Origin: Algicoccus sp048820935
Lineage (GTDB): Bacteria > Pseudomonadota > Gammaproteobacteria > Burkholderiales > Burkholderiaceae_B
NCBI RefSeq assembly: GCF_048820935.1
Contig: NZ_JBMERD010000007.1
Location: 110,861 to 174,860 of the forward strand
Length of the DNA: 64,000 bases
Direction: 5' to 3'
Made by a program: the position numbers and the translations under genes. Every line of letters starts with the position of its first letter. The stretch's first letter is position 1. Under the pieces are notes generated by a model. That model saw only the letters and a list, made by a program, of their open reading frames with translations, was not told the DNA's origin and made no database searches. Of this stretch, positions 17,511-26,472 are shown piece after piece.

Positions 17511-17846
17511 AACGTTTAATAATCCTCAGAGGTTTTTTCTGGGTTCTTTATGCGACCCAGTTTTCTTACCTAGTTTAATCGTTTGTACAATAAAGCACAT
17601 AAAAAAATTGACCCAGATTTAGAATGATTGCAAGCCTCGATCATCTGTGACCAGCGCGAGTTAGGTTAAGCAATGGTAGAATTCGCCAACAAACCAAGTG
17701 ACTGATTAAAAAGTCGGCTTGGCGCTTCAAACGCAAGATGTTTTATGTGCACTTGATAACGTTGCAATCTAACAGCACCTATCAAGACACCTTTCACTCA
17801 TTTCACACCGGAAACCCACCTACCTCGGGTCAGGATTCAGCTCGAC
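17511..17846. other. Intergenic region between divergent c-di-GMP protein and prfC
   Basis: 336 nt without a convincing gene. A possible -10 TAGAAT occurs at about 17677 on the plus strand, with no clear -35. No hairpin terminator or RNA gene is visible. It must hold the promoters for both divergent genes. Confidence 0.4.
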
Positions 17847-19463
17847 ATGTCGTCCCATTCAATTGCCAAGGAAGTCAGCCGCAGACGCACGTTTGCCATT
17901 ATTTCTCACCCAGACGCGGGTAAGACCACAATCACCGAAAAAATCCTGCTTTTTGCGGGTGCTATTCAGATTGCCGGGAGCGTCAAGTCGCGTAAAGCCG
18001 AGCGTCACGCCGCCTCTGACTGGATGGAAATTGAAAAACAACGCGGTATTTCAGTCGCTTCCTCGGTCATGCAAGTCGAGTATCAGAACTGTGTCATCAA
18101 CCTATTAGACACACCAGGGCACCAAGACTTCTCTGAAGACACCTATCGCGTTCTGACAGCGGTGGATGCCGCACTGATGGTTATTGATGCGGCTAACGGG
18201 ATTGAACCTCAGACACGTCGCCTGCTCGAAGTTTGTGCAGCCCGTAAGACTCCCGTCATCACTTTTATCAACAAGCTGGACCGAGAGAGTCAGCAACCAC
18301 TGGATCTCATCGCTGAAATCGAAGAGCAACTCCAGATGGAAGCTATCCCCTTAAATTGGCCAGTGGGTATGGGTAAAAACTTTGCGGGTGTATTTAATAC
18401 CCGCAAAAACCGCTTGCGCCTCTTTGAAACGATACAGAGCCGGCGTGATGTGGATGCGAGTACAGGTCACTTTATTGAAGGCATCGACAATCCCGAGCTG
18501 CTCGAGAAATTCCCCGACACTTGGCCACAAGCCCATGAAGAAATCGAGCTCATTCAAGCCGCCACACCCGATCTAGATCGGCAGGCGTTTCTGAGCGCAC
18601 AGCAAACCCCCATTCTGTTTGGATCTGCAATTCATAGCTTTGGCATTCAAGATGTATTAGACACTCTGGTCGAGCTGGCTCCACCACCGGGTGCACGCGA
18701 CGCCTTAGAGCGCACCGTTGAACCCGATGAACCCAAATTCACTGGCATGGTTTTCAAAGTCCAAGCCAATATGGATCCAGCCCACCGAGACCGCGTTGCC
18801 TTTGTACGCGTAAGCTCCGGACGTTTCAGCCGTGGCATGAAACTACGCATCAGTCGTACAGGCAAAGAGATTCGCCCCAACAACGTGGTTTCTTTCTTAT
18901 CCCAACGTCGCGATCTCGTTGAAGATGCGGTTGCTGGCGACATTATTGGGATTCCAAACCATGGCGTACTGCATTTGGGTGATGTACTCACTGAAGGCGA
19001 ATCCCTTCAGTTCACCGGATTACCATTTTTTGCGCCGGAGTTGTTTCAGGCAGTTGAAGTCCGCGATCCACTCAAAAGCAAACAATTGCGTATGGGTTTG
19101 ACCCAACTCGGTGAGGAGGGTGCTATCCAAGTCTTTCGTCCGCAAGCGGCTGGAGGTGCCCTATTACTGGGCGCTGTCGGTGTTCTCCAGTTCGAAGTTG
19201 TGGCACATCGTCTTAAAACAGAATACGGTGTCGATGCCCAAATGATCCCATCACGTTACAATCTAGCGCGCTGGGTCAGCGCCAAAGATTCTGCAACGCT
19301 ACGCAAGTTCGTGGAGCAAAACGCAGCTAATATCGCGTACGATGTGGTCGATGCACCCGCTTTTCTAGCGAGTTCACAGGCGCAATTAAGGGTTGTACAG
19401 GAGAGACATCCTGATGTGTCCTTTCACACGATGCGTGAGCACAGTGGTAAGGTATTCAACTAA
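17847..19463 (+). CDS. prfC: Peptide chain release factor 3
   Basis: RF3 is a translational GTPase that recycles RF1 and RF2 from the ribosome. The 538-residue product has G1 SHPDAGKTT, G2 RGISVASSV, G3 DTPGHQDF, G4 INKLD, the RF3-typical early SRRRTFAIISHPDAGKTTI, and domains II and III, with LQFEVVAHRLKTEYGV and the YNLARWV end region. Length is normal. AGGA lies about eleven bases before the ATG. It is followed by two small membrane-protein genes on the same strand. Confidence 0.96.
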   Translation: MSSHSIAKEVSRRRTFAIISHPDAGKTTITEKILLFAGAIQIAGSVKSRKAERHAASDWMEIEKQRGISVASSVMQVEYQNCVINLLDTPGHQDFSEDTYRVLTAVDAALMVIDAANGIEPQTRRLLEVCAARKTPVITFINKLDRESQQPLDLIAEIEEQLQMEAIPLNWPVGMGKNFAGVFNTRKNRLRLFETIQSRRDVDASTGHFIEGIDNPELLEKFPDTWPQAHEEIELIQAATPDLDRQAFLSAQQTPILFGSAIHSFGIQDVLDTLVELAPPPGARDALERTVEPDEPKFTGMVFKVQANMDPAHRDRVAFVRVSSGRFSRGMKLRISRTGKEIRPNNVVSFLSQRRDLVEDAVAGDIIGIPNHGVLHLGDVLTEGESLQFTGLPFFAPELFQAVEVRDPLKSKQLRMGLTQLGEEGAIQVFRPQAAGGALLLGAVGVLQFEVVAHRLKTEYGVDAQMIPSRYNLARWVSAKDSATLRKFVEQNAANIAYDVVDAPAFLASSQAQLRVVQERHPDVSFHTMREHSGKVFN

Positions 19464-19522
19464 ATAGGATCTGCGCCTTCTTATTCGGGCAGACCGGACC
19501 AAACTATTCACGATGCATTGAC

Positions 19523-20152
19523 ATGTCCTGGCGATTCTTAATTATTTTCATAGTGATCTGCATGGGTGCCGCAGCTGCTGCAGGCGCAGGCTTGGGTCAA
19601 TGGCTCGTGAACGCCGCCCCTGTATTTCCAGAAGAAATTGCACACACAGACGATGCGGCCTCATTGATCGATGCACAAGGTCGTTCCCGCAATGGCTTGT
19701 CCCCTCAGCCTCTTTCTGACGGCACGCTAGGCATGCCCGTCTTGCATCCTCAACCCGATTGGGAAATTCGTCACATTTCCCTTTATGACGGCAATCTGGA
19801 CCCCATGGTGTCTCTAGCAATCGGCTCACGCATCTTCACGATTGGGGATGTACTCGCCGATGCTGGCTTTGGATTAGCCACTGGTGAAGGCGATGTCGGT
19901 ACCGTTGATATCACTCAAGAACAATCTGATCAGTCCGATGAGACGTCCAATCAAAACACCCATTCTGGGACGGGTGACGGTTCATGGCAACAAGCTTTAG
20001 AAGCCGCAGTGAGTGCTTGCGACAATGTGGGGTTTTTCAGTCGCCCAGGATGTATCGACAGGGCGCAAAAACAATACTGCGGACCCAACAACGCCTGGGG
20101 AAAACACCGTTTGTGCCCATCGAACGATCCAAACCACACATACGGTGCTTAA
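19523..20152 (+). CDS. Membrane-anchored hypothetical protein with Cys-rich C-terminus
   Basis: A 209-residue protein with one N-terminal membrane helix (FLIIFIVICMGAAAAAGAGLGQWLV) and a mostly polar, likely periplasmic body. The C-terminus (from about residue 165) reads VSACDNVGFFSRPGCIDRAQ and then KQYCGPNNAWGKHRLCP, with four cysteines. That tail is familiar from other Burkholderiales envelope proteins, but I know of no function. A Ser/Asp/Gln-rich linker lies at about 130-160. Confidence 0.75.
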   Translation: MSWRFLIIFIVICMGAAAAAGAGLGQWLVNAAPVFPEEIAHTDDAASLIDAQGRSRNGLSPQPLSDGTLGMPVLHPQPDWEIRHISLYDGNLDPMVSLAIGSRIFTIGDVLADAGFGLATGEGDVGTVDITQEQSDQSDETSNQNTHSGTGDGSWQQALEAAVSACDNVGFFSRPGCIDRAQKQYCGPNNAWGKHRLCPSNDPNHTYGA

Positions 20153-20239
20153 TATTCTCTCCTAACGTATAAATGATTAGCCTGATAGTGTGTGTGCAAT
20201 ATGCAAACGTTCTATCAGACACACGAGATAAAAAAACTT

Positions 20240-20905
20240 ATGCAAACTTCATCTGCAAAAAATCAACGTCAGGATATTCGTGCCTTAAATGCTGTTCTGT
20301 TGAAACTCAGAACAACCGGCTGGTTGTGGCGCGCCATTGTGTTGGCCATTGTTTTTCTGATCTGGCTCTGGATCTGCCAGACCATCCTGGTTTTGGGTGG
20401 TCAAATCACTTACGAAGGTCTTGAGTCTTTAGGACCTGAGGTCGTTAAAATTCTCACCCGTATCAATCCGTACGTTTGGTGGGGTGTGGTCGTCATTGTT
20501 TCTTTAATTGTGTTCTCAATTGTCCGCAGCTGGTTCATTCTGAGCAGCCGACGCTTAAGACGCAAACTCGTTCCTGTCGGTGAAGTTCAAAAACTAACCG
20601 CCACACTGTCACCTGAAAGTGTTCAGGTGCTGCAATGGGTCTGGGATGCGACGCTAGAGCCCGTCACTGTCGGTGACTTGCTCTCAACGCGCAACGAAAT
20701 CCGTTCAGGCAGAATTCGTAAGCTGGCCATGGTACAGGCACAGAAAAAAGCAATCCAAGATGCCTTGTCTGAAACACCAGTTCGTCCAGCTGATCCTAAG
20801 CTCGAAACTCGCGTCGCTGCCGCACCGATCGCGCCCGAACCTGAGCCCGTTATCATTGCAGACAAGAAACCTGAAACATCCGAAAAAATTGAACCTGTGT
20901 TGTGA
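20240..20905 (+). CDS. Hypothetical inner-membrane protein
   Basis: A 221-residue protein with two membrane helices (about 28-50 and 78-100), a basic cytoplasmic segment (SSRRLRRKLVP) and a Pro/Glu/Lys-rich tail. I do not recognise the family. The ATG at 20240 (MQTSSAKNQ) is preferred over 20192, which would add 16 polar residues and lacks a ribosome site. It sits between prfC's neighbour and the leuA leader and is probably transcribed with the gene before it. Confidence 0.68.
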   Translation: MQTSSAKNQRQDIRALNAVLLKLRTTGWLWRAIVLAIVFLIWLWICQTILVLGGQITYEGLESLGPEVVKILTRINPYVWWGVVVIVSLIVFSIVRSWFILSSRRLRRKLVPVGEVQKLTATLSPESVQVLQWVWDATLEPVTVGDLLSTRNEIRSGRIRKLAMVQAQKKAIQDALSETPVRPADPKLETRVAAAPIAPEPEPVIIADKKPETSEKIEPVL

Positions 20906-21307
20906 TTTCAACAAAAACCAGGCTTTTCTGCTTAAAAATGATGTATCAGCAAGAGAAAACGCTTGATTTTTTATTTTAGATGTGTTCAGCTTTAGGCATG
21001 GATACGAATATCACGCCTTCAACTCGCACTTTTTCGACCCCAATTGGGTCGTTGGTGTCAGATTGTGCCGCTCAGTTCGGCGCGATCGGAGTGATTTCGT
21101 TCAACGCCTCCTCTGCAGGCCAATCTACCTCTCTATCTCTACTACTAGCGATCGGTTGCCGGGCCTAGTGCCCCGTGGCAGTCCGGCAGCCCACAGTGCC
21201 ACCCCAAACTTTCTAGTTTGCGTGTCCAAGCCGACACAATCTATATTTTCTAAGTAAAAAGACCGTAGGAATTTGACCCAACAACCTTTGGGTAAAGAGG
21301 ACTCAAA
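20906..21307 (+). promoter_or_regulatory. leuA leader with leucine-rich upstream ORF and alternative hairpins
   Basis: A 400-nt untranslated leader before leuA. An open frame from 20980 to 21168 ends TSLSLLLAIGCRA-stop, with four leucine CTA codons in a span of five codons (21132-21146), three of them adjacent, close to its end. The true start of this leader peptide is unclear (ATG 20980, GTG 21055 or GTG 21091). Right after the codons, GGTTGCCGG (21154-21162) can pair with CCGGCAGCC (21183-21191), while GTGGCA (21175-21180) can pair with TGCCAC (21197-21202); the two are mutually exclusive. This fits leucine-responsive attenuation, though no U tract marks the terminator form. Confidence 0.6.
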
Positions 21308-23020
21308 ATGCACGCCAATCCTTCTCAAAAATACATCCCATTCCGTCCATTTGAACGTGACTTCTCTGAACGCACCTGGCCGTCCAAGCGCATTACACAA
21401 GCTCCGATCTGGATGAGTACAGACTTGCGCGATGGCAACCAGTCACTGATCGAGCCCATGAGCGTGGAACGCAAACTGCGCTTTTTTGAAATGCTCGTCA
21501 AAATCGGATTTAAAGAAATTGAGGTTGGCTTTCCATCCGCATCACAAACGGACTTTGATTTTGTACGTAAACTGATTGACGAAGATCGGATTCCGGACGA
21601 CGTCATGATTATCGTTTTGACACAGTCTCGCCCTGAGCTGATCGAAAAAACGGTTGAGGCTGCTGCTGGTGCGCGTCAGGCTATGATTCACCTGTACAAC
21701 GCCTGTGCCCCCGCATTTCGCAAGATTGTGTTCAACATGTCACAAGCCGAGATCAAACAAATCGCACTCGATGGCACACAATGGGTCATGGATGAGATGG
21801 CCAAACACCCTGAGACCGATTGGTATTACGAGTATTCACCGGAAGTCTTTAGCACGACAGAGCCTGAATTTGCATTGGAAGTCTGTAATGCGGTCACAGC
21901 CCTGTGGAAACCCACGCCCGAGAAAAAGATTGTCTTTAACCTGCCAGCAACCGTCGAAGCAACAACGCCAAACTTGTACGCTGATCAGATTGAATACATG
22001 CACAACAACCTCGATCAGCGTGATTCGATTGTCTTGAGCGTACACCCTCACAACGACCGCGGCACCGCGGTTGCTGCTGCCGAATTTGCTGTCATGGCCG
22101 GTGCGGACCGTGTTGAAGGTTGCTTGTTTGGCAGTGGTGAGCGAACCGGTAACGTTGACCTCGTTACTCTCGCATTGAACCTCTACACTCAAGGGATTCA
22201 TCCCGGTTTGGATTTCTCTGACATTGATGAAATCCGTCAGTGCGCTGAATACTGCAACCAGTTGCCCGTGCACCCACGTCACCCATACGCGGGCGACCTG
22301 GTCTTTACCGCTTTCTCTGGCTCACACCAAGATGCCATTAAGAAAGGGTTGGCCCAACAAGATCCCAATGGCGTTTGGGAAGTCCCTTATCTGCCCATTG
22401 ACCCCGCTGACTTGGGACGCACGTATGATGCCGTCATTCGCGTGAACAGTCAGTCAGGCAAGGGTGGTGTTTCGTACTTACTCGAAAGCGAGCACGGGTT
22501 GGTCTTGCCAAGACGCTTGCAAATTGAATTCAGCCGTGCCATCCAGCGCGTCACTGACGAAACAGGTCAAGAAGTCACGGCCAACGATGTTTATCGGATC
22601 TTTTCTGAAGAATATCTTGAGCGCAACACACCTTGGGCATTGATCAAACACCGCATTACCGGTGACCCTAGTGCACCAGCTGGTCAGCAGTTCGTCATTG
22701 AAAACGAATTTACCGTCAACGGTGAACAAAAAGCCCTGATCGGTGCCGGCGATGGCGCTATTTCAGCGTTTGTGAATAGCTTGAACTTGCCCATCCGCAT
22801 CGCGGACTATCACGAGCACGCCATTGGTACAGGCACAGACAGCCGCGCCGCTTGCTATGTGGAAGTGAAGATCGGTGACAACTTGCCTGGCTTTGGTGTC
22901 GGTGTAGACGTCGACATCGTCACTGCTTCATTTAAGGCCGTCTTATGCGCCTTGAACCGCTACATCGATGAGCATGGTGTCCCCGAAGCATTGACGACTG
23001 AGAGCACTGCCACCGCCTAA
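21308..23020 (+). CDS. leuA: 2-isopropylmalate synthase
   Basis: First committed enzyme of leucine synthesis: acetyl-CoA plus 2-oxoisovalerate to 2-isopropylmalate. The 570-residue product has the DRE-TIM motif variant TDLRDGNQS, metal-binding HPHNDRGTA, GNVDLVTLALNL and the C-terminal regulatory domain (about 430-560) for leucine feedback (ending VGVDVDIVTASFKAVLCALNR). Length and the PFERDFSERTWPSKRI start match the longer LeuA2-type enzymes. GAGG lies seven bases before the ATG. A leader with a Leu-codon-rich ORF precedes it. Confidence 0.95.
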   Translation: MHANPSQKYIPFRPFERDFSERTWPSKRITQAPIWMSTDLRDGNQSLIEPMSVERKLRFFEMLVKIGFKEIEVGFPSASQTDFDFVRKLIDEDRIPDDVMIIVLTQSRPELIEKTVEAAAGARQAMIHLYNACAPAFRKIVFNMSQAEIKQIALDGTQWVMDEMAKHPETDWYYEYSPEVFSTTEPEFALEVCNAVTALWKPTPEKKIVFNLPATVEATTPNLYADQIEYMHNNLDQRDSIVLSVHPHNDRGTAVAAAEFAVMAGADRVEGCLFGSGERTGNVDLVTLALNLYTQGIHPGLDFSDIDEIRQCAEYCNQLPVHPRHPYAGDLVFTAFSGSHQDAIKKGLAQQDPNGVWEVPYLPIDPADLGRTYDAVIRVNSQSGKGGVSYLLESEHGLVLPRRLQIEFSRAIQRVTDETGQEVTANDVYRIFSEEYLERNTPWALIKHRITGDPSAPAGQQFVIENEFTVNGEQKALIGAGDGAISAFVNSLNLPIRIADYHEHAIGTGTDSRAACYVEVKIGDNLPGFGVGVDVDIVTASFKAVLCALNRYIDEHGVPEALTTESTATA

Positions 23021-23047
23021 TGACGCTTAAATAGCCTGCAACTCAGG

Positions 23048-23893
23048 CTATTGCTCAAGTAACCGTGCCAAGTCGGTTTGTGTAAAGCCGGCGGCACGGC
23101 GAGCTTCCAGATTAAACGGACCTCGCTGTTTGGGAGCCTGGTACTGAATCTCCAGACGTCTGTCCGTTTCCACCGGATCTAATCCTTGCTGCCGGCAAAC
23201 CCAGTCGTACCAGTCATTACCAAACCGGACGTGACCGATCTCATCTTCCAGAATGACATCGAGGATCTGCGCACCACGTGTATCGCCTGCTTGGATCAAA
23301 CGCTCGCGGATTGCCGGTGACACATCCAGCCCACGCGCCTCCAACACACGGGGCACCAATGCCAGGCGCGCTAGCAAATCTGATTGGGTTTTTATCGCCA
23401 TCTCCCACAAACCATTGTGAGCTGCAAAATCACCGTACTCGAATCCCAAGTCTCGCAAGTAAGTGCGTAAAAGCAAAAAATGCTTTACTTCTTCTTTGGC
23501 GACTTGCAACCAGTCACGGTAAAACTGTTCAGGCAAACCATCAAAACGCCAGATAATGTCTAACGCAAGATTAATCGCATTGAACTCGATATGTGCAATG
23601 GCGTGCAACAGAATGACGCGCCCTTCCAGCGTGTGAACACCTCGGGACGGTACTTCTCTGGGTGACACTAAAACTGGCAAGTCTGGTCGACCGGGTAAGG
23701 TCGCACCGGGCACATATAAAACCACCGGATTCACCTGCAGATCATCCGCAATTGCAACAACCAACTCACACTTGCGATCCACATCCGACTGTAACAACGC
23801 TTGTAATGCAAGGGCACGGAGTTCAGACAAACCCGTCGTCTCGGTTTGAATAGTTGTAGGACTCATTTTAGAGCTCGATTCGCGCTGCGACAT
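23048..23893 (-). CDS. DUF455 ferritin-like protein
   Basis: A 281-residue protein of the DUF455 family, a four-helix ferritin-like fold. Metal-type residues occur in HAIAHIEFNAINLALD, VAKEEVKHF and LEDEIGHVRFGNDW, which together resemble a di-iron carboxylate site (E and ExxH motifs). The enzyme reaction is not known to me. Starts at 23893 (AGGA nine bases upstream) or 23866 are both possible. It converges on leuA; a short hairpin (AATAGCCTG/CAGGCTATT, about 23030-23052) overlaps its stop codon. Confidence 0.82.
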   Translation of the reverse strand: MSQRESSSKMSPTTIQTETTGLSELRALALQALLQSDVDRKCELVVAIADDLQVNPVVLYVPGATLPGRPDLPVLVSPREVPSRGVHTLEGRVILLHAIAHIEFNAINLALDIIWRFDGLPEQFYRDWLQVAKEEVKHFLLLRTYLRDLGFEYGDFAAHNGLWEMAIKTQSDLLARLALVPRVLEARGLDVSPAIRERLIQAGDTRGAQILDVILEDEIGHVRFGNDWYDWVCRQQGLDPVETDRRLEIQYQAPKQRGPFNLEARRAAGFTQTDLARLLEQ

Positions 23894-24029
23894 GGTTTAA
23901 ACATCCTGTCGACTGCTGTTCTGAAGCAATCGTCTTATACTGATAGGTTCATAATGCTGCTGTCACTGGACAGCCTAAGTGCCGATTCTATGCGATTCAG
24001 GCCATGTATAAACCATCCAGCCAAAACCC

Positions 24030-24521
24030 ATGGATACAAATCCCAAACTCATGAACACAAGTCCCGTTTCTGCCTCAACCCCTTCAATCCCTAAAACGGC
24101 AATTCTGGCCGGTGTTTTGTTGATCTTGCCCTCTTGGCTACTCACCCTTTCAGTTCTCTTTGAAACAGTCCTGACACCTGTCATGGCGTTGTTCTCACTC
24201 AACATTTACAGTGCGATTCTGATCGGTTTTTTTGCTGCAACAGGTTGGGCCATTGCCATCCTCTCACCATCCGCCAAACACCGCGGCTTGATCGTCTTCG
24301 TCAATGTGGTGTTTGTGTTGTTTGCGGCATTTGCAGCGATTCCGATCCTACAGGCAGATCTCAATCTGATCATTCTGATGACGGTTTTGGCGCTGCAATG
24401 GTTTTTTGATGTGCTGATGAGTCTTGGACAAGCTCGGATTAGCGGCTTATTGCAATTGCGCACTGTAATGACATTAAGCACCTTACTCAGTCTGGCACTG
24501 GCCTGGTGGATTCTGGTCTGA
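24030..24521 (+). CDS. Hypothetical polytopic membrane protein
   Basis: 163 residues with about five hydrophobic segments (about 26-46, 52-80, 88-106, 110-128, 140-162) after a polar, Ser/Thr/Pro-rich N-terminus. It resembles DUF3429-like small membrane proteins only in size and hydrophobicity; I do not assign a family. No good Shine-Dalgarno sequence precedes ATG 24030; ATG 24051 is an alternative. Confidence 0.6.
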   Translation: MDTNPKLMNTSPVSASTPSIPKTAILAGVLLILPSWLLTLSVLFETVLTPVMALFSLNIYSAILIGFFAATGWAIAILSPSAKHRGLIVFVNVVFVLFAAFAAIPILQADLNLIILMTVLALQWFFDVLMSLGQARISGLLQLRTVMTLSTLLSLALAWWILV

Positions 24522-24569
24522 TGGTGGTGTGTTGATGCAGAGGAATTTAGTGATTGTTAAAGACCAAGT

Positions 24570-25538
24570 TTAAGATGTTTTCTTGGACCGACGAGTTAAC
24601 GCCAGCATCGTGCCACGGCAACTCGGTGCTCCACAAAAACAAGCGTATTGCGCTTTGAGCTTTGCGGTCTTGCGACCTTCGATGACCAGGCCATAATCAA
24701 AAGTTAATTCTTCGCCCCGCGCAATATCGCGCATGGCCAACACAAAGACGCGCTCACCGTTTTCGTCTTCTTCAGTTTCACAGTTCGGTTCGCATGAATG
24801 GTTGATCCAGCGCGCATCATTGCCATCTTGATTACCGTCAATGATCATGCCCGCGCTGATCATAAAAAAGAAGGTGTGGTACGGATTGTCCGGATCAGCT
24901 GATTCCAGCTCATCGGCCTCTTCATTGGTAATGCGTTTGCCTTCGTACTCTAGGATTTGTGTTCCGGCAGGAATCTTCTTACGTGCAAACACACCCTGGC
25001 CGTGCAAACTGGATTTTTTAACTCGATGCCAAATCGGTTCTGCGGGTGTTTTCTTGGCAGGGGGCAGTGCCAGCATCGTGCCGCGGCAATTGGGTGCTCC
25101 ACATAAACAAGCGTATTGCGCTTTGAGTTCAACCGTCAGTGGCTCATCAATAACCAAACCATAGTCAAAGGTGAGCTCTTCGCCCCGCTCAATATCACGC
25201 ATGGCCAACACAAAGACACGCTCACCGTTTTCATCTTCTTCGGTTTCACAGTTGGGCGCACATGAATGGTTGATCCAGCGCGCATCATTACCGCCCTGAT
25301 TGCCATCAATGATCATGCCGGCGCTGATCATAAAAAAGAAGGTGTGATAGGGATTGTCTGGATCAGCCGACTCTAGGGCATCAGCTTCTTCGTTGGTAAT
25401 GCGTTTGCCTTCATACTCGAAAATTCGTGTCCCTGCGGGAATCTTTCTGCGCGCAAACACACCCCGACCATGGAGGCTGGATTTTTTGACACGATGCCAG
25501 ACCGGATCAGATCGAGTCTGGCCTTCGAGCTCAGGCAT
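24570..25538 (-). CDS. Tandem SET-domain protein (predicted lysine methyltransferase)
   Basis: The 322-residue protein is two near-identical SET plus post-SET units with a period of 156 residues (about 14-165 and 170-318). Each has KSSLHGxGVFAR, GKRITNEEA, the cofactor/active-site RWINHSC (N90-H-S-C93 and N246-H-S-C249), EELTFDYG and the post-SET cysteines CxCGAPxCRG (C144/146/151 and C300/302/307). Bacterial SET proteins with one domain are common; a tandem copy is unusual. S-adenosylmethionine-dependent protein methylation is inferred; the substrate is unknown. Its ATG overlaps the panB stop region by 8 nt, so translation is coupled to panB. Confidence 0.88.
   Translation of the reverse strand: MPELEGQTRSDPVWHRVKKSSLHGRGVFARRKIPAGTRIFEYEGKRITNEEADALESADPDNPYHTFFFMISAGMIIDGNQGGNDARWINHSCAPNCETEEDENGERVFVLAMRDIERGEELTFDYGLVIDEPLTVELKAQYACLCGAPNCRGTMLALPPAKKTPAEPIWHRVKKSSLHGQGVFARKKIPAGTQILEYEGKRITNEEADELESADPDNPYHTFFFMISAGMIIDGNQDGNDARWINHSCEPNCETEEDENGERVFVLAMRDIARGEELTFDYGLVIEGRKTAKLKAQYACFCGAPSCRGTMLALTRRSKKTS
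24600..25503. repeat. In-frame direct repeat, 468-nt period, inside the SET gene
   Basis: The two halves of the SET gene are direct DNA repeats offset by 468 nt (for example codons of WHRVKKSSLHG at 25499 and 25031 downward). The encoded copies differ at only scattered residues, so the duplication is recent or kept uniform by gene conversion. Confidence 0.85.
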
Positions 25539-26358
25539 CGCGTTTTACGCCAAAGCAATGACTCATGTCTGGAAAGACACCGGTCCGCACTTCATCTGCG
25601 TAGCGTTCCACAGAGCGCTTAATCTGTGCATCTAGATCAGTGTAGCGCTTCACAAATCGAGGCACACGGGTTCCATTCATACCCAGCATGTCTTCAGTCA
25701 CCAGAATCTGACCATCGCATGAAGCGGAAGCCCCAATCCCAATGGTTGGAATTGACACCGCTTGGGTTACATCCGTACCCACCGTGTGGGCAACGCCTTC
25801 GAGCACGACACCAAACGCACCCGCGGCTTCAACCGCTTTGGCATCTTGCATAACAATGCGTGCTGTTTCTTCATCAAGACCCTGTGCTTTATAGCCACCC
25901 ATGGTATTGACATGCTGTGGCATCAAGCCAACGTGCGCTAAAACGGGAATACCGCGCTGCACAAGAAATTCGATCGTCGGTGCCATCACAGACCCACCTT
26001 CTAGCTTGACTGCATCTGCACCACCTTGGGCAAGCAGATATGCCGCATTGCGAAAGGCTTGCTCAGGTGATTCGTGATAGCTTGCAAAGGGCATGTCTGC
26101 AATGACACATACGCGCTGTGTGGCACGCACGACTGCTGCGGTATGCGCTGCCACTTGCTCGACTGTGAAGGCCAGCGTGTTAGGTTGGCCATAAGCGACC
26201 ATCGCTGTCGAATCGCCGATCAAAATAAAATCGAGATACTCGTCCATCAATGACGCCATCACACTGCTATAGGCGGTTAGCGCCGCAATTTTTCGGTGTC
26301 CTTTAAAAGAACGCAATTGCGGTACGGTGATTCGTCTGATTGTTGTATGAACACTCAC
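25531..26358 (-). CDS. panB: 3-methyl-2-oxobutanoate hydroxymethyltransferase
   Basis: First step of pantothenate synthesis: adds a hydroxymethyl group from 5,10-methylene-THF to 2-oxoisovalerate, making ketopantoate. The 275-residue product has the family motifs LTAYSSVMASLMDE, ILIGDSTAMV, IADMPFASY, VKLEGG, PVLAHVGLMPQ and IGIGASASCDGQILV. Start is GTG 26358 with AGGA eight bases upstream. The downstream SET gene overlaps it by 8 nt. panC is not adjacent. Confidence 0.95.
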   Translation of the reverse strand: MSVHTTIRRITVPQLRSFKGHRKIAALTAYSSVMASLMDEYLDFILIGDSTAMVAYGQPNTLAFTVEQVAAHTAAVVRATQRVCVIADMPFASYHESPEQAFRNAAYLLAQGGADAVKLEGGSVMAPTIEFLVQRGIPVLAHVGLMPQHVNTMGGYKAQGLDEETARIVMQDAKAVEAAGAFGVVLEGVAHTVGTDVTQAVSIPTIGIGASASCDGQILVTEDMLGMNGTRVPRFVKRYTDLDAQIKRSVERYADEVRTGVFPDMSHCFGVKRDA

Positions 26359-26472
26359 GGGCGTTTCCTGCTGAATTAAATAAATAGAACTTTAAACATC
26401 AAACCCGCTGAACGGATCTATCGCGGGTGTTTCTCTAAACTTTTTAAGCGTCTGGGTCTAGATCGTAATCCT

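Noticed and set aside
21836..22282. 148-codon minus-strand ORF within leuA
   Set aside because: Shadow of the leuA frame; no start site or family features.
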